Of a stretch of 64,000 nt of DNA, positions 1-6,830 are shown piece after piece; the stretch's first letter is position 1; each line of letters begins with the position of its first letter. The position numbers and the translations under genes are program-made. The notes below the pieces were generated by a model. That model was not told the DNA's origin, ran no database searches, and saw only the letters and a list, made by a program, of their open reading frames with translations. Source of the DNA: UBA4408 sp002389785 (lineage in GTDB: Bacteria; Bacteroidota; Bacteroidia; UBA4408); assembly GCA_035438985.1 (NCBI GenBank), contig DAORJK010000011.1:1-64000 (forward strand), written 5' to 3'.

Positions 1-60
1 AAATGGTGGTCAATTTGCTCCGGAATCAGGTGGTCAGTTTGACCGGTTTATGCACCTTAT
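1..60. mobile_element. Probable terminus of an IS21-type insertion sequence (partial)
   Basis: Two imperfect direct copies of a roughly 18-bp motif, GGTGGTCAATTTGCTCCGG at 5-23 and GGTGGTCAGTTTGACCGG at 31-48, lie at the window edge. Short repeated GGTGGTCAnTTTGnnCCGG units are typical of the multiple terminal repeats of IS21-family elements. The transposase genes would be outside the window to the left. This is recognition by pattern only; the true end of the element and any target duplication cannot be seen. Confidence 0.45.
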
Positions 61-74
61 CTCTGAATACAATT

Positions 75-320
75 TTAAGCGGCAACTTTCTTACTGCGAA
101 TCATTTTTTTTGCTTCTTGCCAGGTGAAGTTTTTTCCTTTACCCTGCTTATACTCTTTCTCACGCTCATCGAGCATTGCTTTTGACTGTCACTCAACTCA
201 AAAAAAATGACTGCTCGCAGCTTTTTCAGAGACGATTTCAAACACTGCGTTTAAAAATTTAGAATCATCAATATTCTCAAGGGCTTTGTAAATATTGTTC
301 CTTAATGAGGTGGTCGTCAT
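75..320 (-). pseudogene. Decayed addiction-module antitoxin-like gene
   Basis: Read on the minus strand from the ATG at 320, the first frame encodes about 40 residues (starting MTTTSLRNNIYKALENID) and stops at 198. The rest of a small antitoxin-like protein continues in other frames: an ELSDSQK stretch after the T8 tract (A8 on the plus strand, 200-207), then AMLDEREKEYKQGKGKNF and a WQEAKK motif to a stop at 75. Removing one base from the T8 tract and adding one near 174-186 would restore a protein of about 81 residues. The composition resembles the short antitoxins that accompany RelE-type toxins. No toxin gene is visible beside it; the neighbour is a probable IS end. Loss by frameshift is inferred, and sequencing error in the homopolymer is possible for one of the two lesions. 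Confidence 0.55.
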
Positions 321-430
321 AAATATTTTTTTTGATTAATAACAAAATTTGTACTTTTTTCGGAAGTAAAATTTGTACTAAAAACTATTCCTGCTAAAAT
401 GGGCATTAGCAAAGACACTAACTTTGGTAT

Positions 431-468
431 AAAACAAAAAAGGCTGCTCTTTTCAGAACAGCCTTTGT
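431..468 (-). terminator. Rho-independent terminator after rpoD
   Basis: A 12-bp stem with one mismatch (AAAGGCTGCTCT paired with AGAACAGCCTTT) and a TTTC loop is followed on the minus strand by a T-rich run. It sits 20 bp past the rpoD stop codon. Confidence 0.85.
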
Positions 469-489
469 CGTGTTAGTTTAGCTTATTGA

Positions 490-1353
490 TTATCCCAAAT
501 AAGTCTTCAAATGCTTACTGCGGGAAGAATGCTTCAAACGCTTAATCGCTTTTTCTTTGATTTGACGCACACGTTCACGAGTTAAATCAAATTTATCACC
601 GATTTCTTCCAAGGTAAATTCATGGCTGAAACCAATACCATAAAACAATTTAATAACATCGCGCTCACGATCCGTTAAAGTTGATAAAGAACGCTCAATT
701 TCACGTTGCAAACTTTCCGAAATTAACGAACTGTCGGCTCTTGGTGAATCGCTGTTGATTAACACATCCAACAAAGTATTTTCTTCACCTTGTACAAAAG
801 GTGCATCCATACTCACATGGCGACCCGATACACGCATGGTATCGGCTACTTTATCTTCGGGCAATTCTAAAATCGCAGATAATTCTTCTGCCGAAGGAGC
901 ACGTTCAAATTCTTGCTCCAATTTTGAAAATGCCTTGTTTATTTTATTTAGTGATCCTACCTGATTCAAAGGCAAACGAACAATACGTGCCTGCTCAGCC
1001 AATGCCTGTAGAATGGATTGACGAATCCACCATACAGCATAGGAAATAAATTTAAAACCACGGGTTTCATCAAAACGCTTTGCGGCCTTAATCAAACCTA
1101 AGTTACCTTCATTAATTAAATCGGGTAAACTTAATCCTTGATTTTGGTATTGCTTGGCAACCGAAACCACGAAACGTAAATTGGCTTTGGTCAATTTTTC
1201 AAGTGCTACCTGGTCGCCATCTCTGATTTTTTTCGCCAATATCACTTCCTCTTCGGCACTGATTAATTCTTCGCGGCCTATCTCTTGTAAGTATTTATCT
1301 AACGAGGCGCTTTCACGGTTGGTAATGGATTTGGTGATTTTGAGCTGTCTCAT
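490..1353 (-). CDS. rpoD: Primary RNA polymerase sigma factor (RpoD/SigA family)
   Basis: This 287-residue protein directs RNA polymerase to housekeeping promoters. It has region 1.2 (about residues 16-48), region 2 with the helix YAVWWIRQSI that reads the -10-like element (about 52-125), region 3 (about 130-205) and region 4 with a helix-turn-helix around TLEEIGDKFDLTRERVRQI (about 222-280). It lacks region 1.1 and the large non-conserved insert of proteobacterial RpoD; the short form is usual for Bacteroidota, whose primary sigma reads TTG / TAnnTTTG promoters. Several promoters of that form are seen in this window. The gene is monocistronic, with its own promoter (1419-1449) and terminator (431-468). 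Confidence 0.95.
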   Translation of the reverse strand: MRQLKITKSITNRESASLDKYLQEIGREELISAEEEVILAKKIRDGDQVALEKLTKANLRFVVSVAKQYQNQGLSLPDLINEGNLGLIKAAKRFDETRGFKFISYAVWWIRQSILQALAEQARIVRLPLNQVGSLNKINKAFSKLEQEFERAPSAEELSAILELPEDKVADTMRVSGRHVSMDAPFVQGEENTLLDVLINSDSPRADSSLISESLQREIERSLSTLTDRERDVIKLFYGIGFSHEFTLEEIGDKFDLTRERVRQIKEKAIKRLKHSSRSKHLKTYLG

Positions 1354-1418
1354 ATCCGGGTATTATCTGTTTGAGTTAACTAGTAAATTAAAACCAATGT
1401 TCTAATTATTTAAGCCTG

Positions 1419-1449
1419 CAAATGTAGTCGTTTAAAAGGAGTTTAACAA
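1419..1449 (-). promoter_or_regulatory. Bacteroidota-type promoter of rpoD
   Basis: On the minus strand a TTG (1449-1447) is followed, after 20 bp, by TACATTTG (1426-1419), matching the -33 TTG and -7 TAnnTTTG pattern. Transcription would start about 60 bp before the rpoD ATG. Confidence 0.7.
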
Positions 1450-1813
1450 GAAAAAATAATAGGGGGTATTTTTTTACCTAATCCGTTTTTTTTAAAAACT
1501 ATTTGCTCATCCGCAATTAGAACACACTGGCAATTTTTTAAACAAGTTAAAAATTAATTTGTTTTCGATGATAATAAAAATAAAGTTCAACCACTTCGCG
1601 ATCAAAGTATGAAAGTTCTCTAAACCATCGTGGCCTTTGTGTTTTTCATAGCGAACGCGGTGGTTTAATTCCATGGATGTTAATTTTCAGTTGCGTAAAA
1701 CAATCACAATTAATTACTTCGAATGCTTTTTAATTAGAAAAGCGGATAAGCACAAAAAATTAATTCCTTTTTTTTATTTTTGAAGCCGTAAAAATTAACT
1801 TTTTACACCTGTT
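1450..1813. other. Intergenic stretch without a recognised gene
   Basis: Beyond the rpoD promoter this AT-rich stretch holds no convincing open frame. It contains a TAGGGGGTA motif embedded in A and T runs (1460-1468), which recurs elsewhere in the window, and a GGCCTTTGTG segment (about 1630-1640) that looks like a common intergenic repeat remnant. Upstream elements of the tRNA promoter probably lie at its right end; I could not define them. Confidence 0.5.
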
Positions 1814-1890
1814 CGGGATGTAGCGTAGCCCGGTATCGCGTCAGCATGGGGTGCTGGAGGTCGCTGGTTCAAATCCAGTCATCCCGACCA
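1814..1890 (+). tRNA. tRNA-Pro (anticodon GGG)
   Basis: A full 77-nt cloverleaf is present. The acceptor stem CGGGATG (1814-1820) pairs with CATCCCG (1880-1886), followed by A and an encoded CCA. The anticodon stem TCAGC/GCTGG encloses the loop ATGGGGT, so the anticodon is GGG (1848-1850) reading CCC. The T arm has GCTGG-TTCAAAT-CCAGT. The 3' CCA is encoded. A terminator follows 8 bp later. Confidence 0.93.
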
Positions 1891-1898
1891 CAAAACCC

Positions 1899-1932
1899 AA
1901 AGCTCCTTTTGCCCATAGAGGAGCTTTTTTAT
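1899..1932 (+). terminator. Terminator after tRNA-Pro
   Basis: The stem AAAGCTCCT (1899-1907) pairs with AGGAGCTTT (1919-1927) and runs into a T tract. It separates the tRNA from the following coding gene. Confidence 0.8.
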
Positions 1933-1977
1933 TTGTTTAAATTTGACCGATTTTTTTTACACCCCCTAACCTATTCT

Positions 1978-3618
1978 ATGCTTAAACACCTTTCAATTTA
2001 CCTGCTTTTAATTTTAACAAGTTGTTTGCTACTAATTTGCAGCCAACCATCGGCCGACTTGCTCCTTTACAATGCACACATTTATACTTTAGACAGTGCT
2101 TTTACTCAAGCTACTGCAATGGCCGTAAAGGATGGAAAAATTATCGCCGTTGGTACGGATAATGAACTTAAGAATTTTGAAGCCAAAGAAAAAGTTGACC
2201 TGCATGGAAAATTTATTTACCCCGGTTTTATTGATGCACATTGCCATTTTTACGGATATGCTGTTGATTTAAAGAAAATTAATTTAACCGGCACAACTTC
2301 CTGGGAAGCAGTATTAGACACCATTACCCGCTTACAAAACCAAAAATTTATGGGCTGGATTTTTGGTCGAGGTTGGGATCAAAACGATTGGAATACCAAA
2401 AGCTATCCAACCAAAGAAAAACTTGACAGCCTTTTCCCCAACCAACCGGTATTTCTATTCCGCATCGACGGTCATGCTGCCATCGTTAATCAAAAGGCGC
2501 TTGATTTATGCGGAGTTACTGCCAAAACCAGCATTGAGGGTGGTATAGTAGAAGTTAAAAATGGAAAACTTACAGGCCTCTTATTCGACAATGCTGTGGA
2601 TCTGGTAAAACTAAAAATACCTGCTCCAACACGTGAAGCCGAAGTTGAAGGCCTTTTGCAAGCGCAAAAAAACTGCTTCGCTGTTGGTTTAACAACTGTT
2701 GACGATGCAGGTTTGGAAAAGGAAAACATACTGCTCATCGATTCACTACACAAAGCTGGCTTGCTTAAAATGCGCTACTACGCCATGATTGCTTACAACG
2801 AGAAAAATAAAAACTACTTTTTTGAAAAGGGAAAAATAAAAAGCGATCGCCTATCCGTTAGGTCCTTTAAAATATATGCCGATGGCGCACTAGGTTCACG
2901 TGGTGCCCTGCTCATTGAGCCCTACACCGATGAAGCGAATCACCACGGACTTACCCTTACTTCCTTAGCAGAGATAGAAAAAGCAGCTACCGAAATTGCT
3001 GAGCACGATTTTCAACTTTGTACCCATTGCATTGGCGATTCGGGTAACCGTAATTTATTAAAGGTATACCAAAGCGCTACAGCCAAAAAACCCAATTTAC
3101 GCTGGCGCATTGAGCATGCACAGGTGTTGCATGAAAACGATTTTCAGTTATTTAAGCAAAGTCATACCCTTCCATCCATTCAACCTACACATGCCACCAG
3201 CGATATGTACTGGGCCGAAAGCCGCCTTGGCAAGGAACGAATAAAAAATGCCTATGCTTACAAACGTTTGCTGCAAACTACCGGTATAGTTGCAGCCGGC
3301 AGCGATTTTCCGGTGGAGGACATTAATCCCTTATACGGTTATTATGCTGCTGTGGTAAGAAAAGACAAAAAAAATTATCCTAGCGAGGGCTTTCAAAAGG
3401 AAAATGCCTTAACCAGGGTAGAAGCCTTGCGAGCAATGACCAACTGGGCAGCTTATGCAAATTTTGAGGAAAATGAAAAAGGATCACTCGAAATGGGAAA
3501 ATTTGCCGATTTTGTGATACTCGACGAAGATTTATTAACGGCCCCGGATAGCCTGCTCTGGCAATTAAAAGTGCGCAGTACGTATGTTAACGGAGAAAGC
3601 GTGTATGAACGCAAGTAA
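1978..3618 (+). CDS. Amidohydrolase (YtcJ-like, amidohydrolase family 3), lipoprotein
   Basis: This 546-residue metal-dependent hydrolase resembles YtcJ-like amidohydrolases. The N-terminus is a lipoprotein signal with a lipobox ending at Cys16 (LTSC), so the protein is probably anchored at the cell envelope. The composite beta-sandwich starts around residue 28; the metal-binding HxH sits at His88 and His90 (DAHCHF), and a late GSDFPV motif supplies the conserved Asp of the TIM barrel. The ATG at 1978 is chosen because the longer frame starts inside the tRNA gene and would bury the signal sequence. Substrate unknown; the family includes exoenzyme-like deaminases and hydrolases of cyclic amides. 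A TTAGGGGGTGTA motif lies on the minus strand just before the gene (1958-1969). Confidence 0.85.
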   Translation: MLKHLSIYLLLILTSCLLLICSQPSADLLLYNAHIYTLDSAFTQATAMAVKDGKIIAVGTDNELKNFEAKEKVDLHGKFIYPGFIDAHCHFYGYAVDLKKINLTGTTSWEAVLDTITRLQNQKFMGWIFGRGWDQNDWNTKSYPTKEKLDSLFPNQPVFLFRIDGHAAIVNQKALDLCGVTAKTSIEGGIVEVKNGKLTGLLFDNAVDLVKLKIPAPTREAEVEGLLQAQKNCFAVGLTTVDDAGLEKENILLIDSLHKAGLLKMRYYAMIAYNEKNKNYFFEKGKIKSDRLSVRSFKIYADGALGSRGALLIEPYTDEANHHGLTLTSLAEIEKAATEIAEHDFQLCTHCIGDSGNRNLLKVYQSATAKKPNLRWRIEHAQVLHENDFQLFKQSHTLPSIQPTHATSDMYWAESRLGKERIKNAYAYKRLLQTTGIVAAGSDFPVEDINPLYGYYAAVVRKDKKNYPSEGFQKENALTRVEALRAMTNWAAYANFEENEKGSLEMGKFADFVILDEDLLTAPDSLLWQLKVRSTYVNGESVYERK

Positions 3619-3650
3619 GTCGGGCTTCTGAAACAAGATTAAAAAAATAT

Positions 3651-3680
3651 TTTGACGGAATGGTATTTTTTTTACCTTTG
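3651..3680 (+). promoter_or_regulatory. Promoter of rpmH
   Basis: TTTG at 3651-3654 is followed, after 18 bp, by TACCTTTG at 3673-3680. This fits the Bacteroidota consensus and lies 33 bp before the rpmH ATG. Confidence 0.75.
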
Positions 3681-3713
3681 CAGTCCGTTTTAAAAAAGTA
3701 AAAATATACAGCG

Positions 3714-3872
3714 ATGAAAAGGACATTTCAACCTTCACAAAGAAAAAGAAGAAACAAGCACGGTTTTCGTGAACGAATGGCTACTGCCAATGGACGCCGA
3801 GTGCTAAACGCACGCCGCGCAAAAGGACGTAAAAAATTAAGCGTTTCTTCCGATAAATTGCACAAAAAATAA
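3714..3872 (+). CDS. rpmH: 50S ribosomal protein L34
   Basis: This short gene encodes 52 residues beginning MKRTFQPSQRKRRNKHGF, the signature of ribosomal protein L34, a small basic protein bound to 23S rRNA. The middle (ATANGRRVLNARRAKGRKKL) is the conserved L34 core, followed by a short basic tail. It has its own promoter (3651-3680) and terminator (3911-3952). The usual neighbours rnpA and yidC are not adjacent, which is common in Bacteroidota. Confidence 0.97.
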   Translation: MKRTFQPSQRKRRNKHGFRERMATANGRRVLNARRAKGRKKLSVSSDKLHKK

Positions 3873-3910
3873 TTTCAGGTTTAATCTGATTCAGATTCAA
3901 TAACTTTATT

Positions 3911-3952
3911 AAATGCTACTCATACCTGCTATGAGTAGCATTTTTGTTTTTT
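3911..3952 (+). terminator. Terminator after rpmH
   Basis: A perfect 14-bp stem AAATGCTACTCATA / TATGAGTAGCATTT (3911-3924 and 3930-3943) with a 5-nt loop runs into TTTTTGTTTTTT. Confidence 0.9.
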
Positions 3953-4000
3953 ATACCTACCTTTGATTCTCTGAAAATAAAAAAATCTAACCCAATTTAT

Positions 4001-6685
4001 ATGAAGCATTTAATAATCTGCATTTTGAACTTACTCATCGTGCAACAAGTAGTATTTGCTCAAGAATTCTTAAAACGCAGCACCGACAAAGCGCTTACTT
4101 TTAAAGAAATGCAGGTACAATTCGATTCCTGGAAAAAATCGACCGACTTAAGCAAACAAAAGCATTGGAAAAATTTTAAGCGCTGGGAAATGGAAACACA
4201 ATTGCATACCGATGCACAGGGTGAGCCTGTGGATCCTGCACTGTACGTGGATGAAATAATAAAGGCAACGCAGCAAAAAGAACAGCAAGCACAAAGCCGC
4301 AGTGCGATGGTAAATTCATGGCTGCCAACCGGGCCATTTGATTTGCCGATAAACCTAACCGGATACCTCGAAGTAGGAATGGGCCGTATTAATTGCATTG
4401 CCTTTCATCCCAGCGATCCCAATACTTTTTTTGTAGGAGTAGCACAAGGTGGTGTTTGGAAAACCGCTAATGGTGGACAAACTTGGACGCCCCTTACCGA
4501 TAACCTTCCAATTATGCGAGTAAGCGATATTGCAATTGATCCAATCAATCCCAACACCATGTACATTTCGCTGTGCGACTTTGAATACATTGATGTGAGT
4601 TTGAAACTTAACGGACGTAAACGCAATACACATTATGGATTAGGTTTGTACAAAACAACCGATGGGGGACAAACCTGGGCTCCAACCAGTTTGAGCTTTC
4701 AAATGACTCAAGGCGATGCTTCCTTGTTACGTAAAACAATTATACATCCCACCAATACCAATAAACTGGTAGTTTGCGGAACAAGCGGAATGTATACAAG
4801 CAACGATGCCGGTGTTACTTTTACCAAAACGCTCGATTCATTATTCTGGGACCTTGTTCAAGATCCTTCAAACGCCAATACTTTATATGCTGCCAGCGGT
4901 TGGCTCTATAATTCAAACACCGGAAATGCAGCCATCTACAAATCGCTCGATTTTGGACAAACCTGGACCATGCTCAACACGGGCATTCCGGCTACCGGGG
5001 CTGTGCAACGTATTAAATTAGCCATTGCTCCATCTGACCCAAATTATATTTACGCATTAACTGTAGATATTGACCGTGGATTGTATGGTTTTTATACCAC
5101 AACCGATGCAGGACTAAACTGGACCTATATCGCACCTGCACTCAATATACTCGATGGGAACGATGGAACCGGGACCGGTGGGCAAGGAACTTATGATTTA
5201 GGATTACTGGTAGATGCAACAAATCGAGATGTGGTATATACAGGAGGTGTAAATTTATGGGGATCCACAGATGGTGCTCAAACCTTTAACCCGGTAAGTC
5301 ATTGGACTACCAGTTACGGCCCCACTACACATGCCGACATACATTCGCTCGACCGACAAGCCTTAACCGGAAATATATTTACCTGCAACGACGGCGGTGT
5401 TTACCGAACTTCTGCCATGCAAATCCACAGCTGGGTAGATGCCAACAATGGTATTCCTTGGCCTACGCAATGGACTAAATTAAACGATGGTTTACAAATC
5501 ACCTCCTTTTACCGTTTGTCGAGTTCAAGAAATACAAATGCAAAACTAATGGCAGGTGCTCAGGATAATTCTACCTACTTTTTTAATGGTCAAAACTGGT
5601 CGAATATATTTGGTGGCGATGGAATGGACAATTATATAAACCCGCTCAACGACAGCAATATCATAGGTTCGAGCCAGTTTGGTAATTTTAATTTGTCGTT
5701 CGATAACGGAGTAAATGGACAATGGTGCAATACCAATGTAAATGGAGAAGTTGCAGAATGGACCACTCCGATAATTGCTGATTATAACAATCCCGGAACG
5801 CTGTATACAGGTTATGTGAATGTGACCAAATCAACCGATGGTGGTAATAATTGGACTGCTATTTCTAATTTTCCAACCTCCGGATTTGCCAACAATGAAA
5901 TTTCGGCATTAGCCGTTGCACCTAGTAATGGCGATGTATTGTTTGCTGCAAAGCGCGTGCGTTATGAATTTTCGATACCGGCAAGTATGTATACAACCAC
6001 CGATGGTGGTGCTAACTGGACAGATGTTACAGCCGGTTTGCCCGATTCATTGTATTATACATCCGTTGAAATTAACGATACCAATGCTGCCACCGCATAT
6101 GTTTCAATGGCAGGATTTACGCCAGGTGTAAAAGTTATGCGTACTACAAACGGAGGTACTAGTTGGCAAAACATTTCATATAATTTGCCCAACCTACCGG
6201 TGAATTGTGTGAAAAGCCTTCCCGGTGGTCGTAAATTGCTGGCAGCAACGGATGTAGGTGTATATTTACTCGAAATGAATTCAACCACCTGGGTAAATAT
6301 CAGCACAGGTTTGCCCAACGTAATTGTTTCGGATATAGAAATAAACCAATCGCTAAACCGGGTGTATATAAGCACTTTTGGAAGAGGTATTTGGGAAACC
6401 GATTTGGATGTAATTCTTAAAGCCGGTTCTATAAAAACTGAAACTGCACAGTTTCAATTGTATCCTAGTTTAGGAAATGGAGAAATAACCATTTCAATAT
6501 CGAGTAAGTTAGGAGCCAATGAAAAACTAAAACTGGAAGTAGTTGACATCATGGGAAGACTGGTTCATACCCGCGAAATTCAGAACAATGTATATCAAGT
6601 AAAACTCAACCTTGCATCCGGAAAATATTTTGCAAAGCTAAGCGGGAATAAGGTTTCGGGGGTAAAAAGTTTTGTAATACAGTAA
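4001..6685 (+). CDS. Secreted sialidase/BNR-repeat protein with T9SS type A sorting domain
   Basis: This 894-residue secreted protein is built like a VPS10/sialidase-type beta-propeller. After a signal peptide (residues 1-20, ending FAQ) it has at least eight Asp-box motifs of the form SxDxGxxW: TTDGGQTW, SNDAGVTF, SLDFGQTW, TTDAGLNW, STDGGNNW, TTDGGANW and TTNGGTSW among them. The last 75 or so residues form a T9SS type A sorting domain (FQLYPSLGNGEITIS to the end KSFVIQ). The start is placed at 4001, where the hydrophobic leader begins; the frame is open further upstream into the rpmH terminator. A TACCTTTG box at 3958-3965 could be its -7 element. Ligand or enzymatic role is unknown. Confidence 0.85.
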   Translation: MKHLIICILNLLIVQQVVFAQEFLKRSTDKALTFKEMQVQFDSWKKSTDLSKQKHWKNFKRWEMETQLHTDAQGEPVDPALYVDEIIKATQQKEQQAQSRSAMVNSWLPTGPFDLPINLTGYLEVGMGRINCIAFHPSDPNTFFVGVAQGGVWKTANGGQTWTPLTDNLPIMRVSDIAIDPINPNTMYISLCDFEYIDVSLKLNGRKRNTHYGLGLYKTTDGGQTWAPTSLSFQMTQGDASLLRKTIIHPTNTNKLVVCGTSGMYTSNDAGVTFTKTLDSLFWDLVQDPSNANTLYAASGWLYNSNTGNAAIYKSLDFGQTWTMLNTGIPATGAVQRIKLAIAPSDPNYIYALTVDIDRGLYGFYTTTDAGLNWTYIAPALNILDGNDGTGTGGQGTYDLGLLVDATNRDVVYTGGVNLWGSTDGAQTFNPVSHWTTSYGPTTHADIHSLDRQALTGNIFTCNDGGVYRTSAMQIHSWVDANNGIPWPTQWTKLNDGLQITSFYRLSSSRNTNAKLMAGAQDNSTYFFNGQNWSNIFGGDGMDNYINPLNDSNIIGSSQFGNFNLSFDNGVNGQWCNTNVNGEVAEWTTPIIADYNNPGTLYTGYVNVTKSTDGGNNWTAISNFPTSGFANNEISALAVAPSNGDVLFAAKRVRYEFSIPASMYTTTDGGANWTDVTAGLPDSLYYTSVEINDTNAATAYVSMAGFTPGVKVMRTTNGGTSWQNISYNLPNLPVNCVKSLPGGRKLLAATDVGVYLLEMNSTTWVNISTGLPNVIVSDIEINQSLNRVYISTFGRGIWETDLDVILKAGSIKTETAQFQLYPSLGNGEITISISSKLGANEKLKLEVVDIMGRLVHTREIQNNVYQVKLNLASGKYFAKLSGNKVSGVKSFVIQ

Positions 6686-6794
6686 TTATTAGGAAAGAAG
6701 CAACTCTTGTTTTTTGAATTTACTTTGCTCATAATTTGTTTATAAAATGAGTTGAAAAGGTCCTATTTAAAAAGTTCAAAAAAGGAATAAATAC

Positions 6795-6802
6795 TACTTT
6801 TG
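6795..6802 (+). promoter_or_regulatory. -7 element upstream of carB
   Basis: TACTTTTG matches TAnnTTTG 29 bp before the carB ATG. I see no clear -33 TTG at the expected spacing, so this is a partial match. Confidence 0.5.
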
Positions 6803-6830
6803 TTGGCGCACAAATTTTACCCTCCAACAA

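Noticed and set aside
3..185. 60-residue plus-strand ORF at the window start
   Set aside because: It reads through the IS-like end and antisense to the antitoxin remnant, and has no protein-like features beyond that.
1612..1665. CCATCGTGGCCTTTGTG segment with nearby inverted AAACCA/TGGTTT
   Set aside because: It looks like a widespread intergenic repeat remnant, but a single degenerate copy does not support a feature call.
1846..1977. N-terminal extension of the amidohydrolase frame starting inside the tRNA gene
   Set aside because: It covers the tRNA anticodon arm and the terminator, and the translated extension hides a good lipoprotein signal that begins at 1978.
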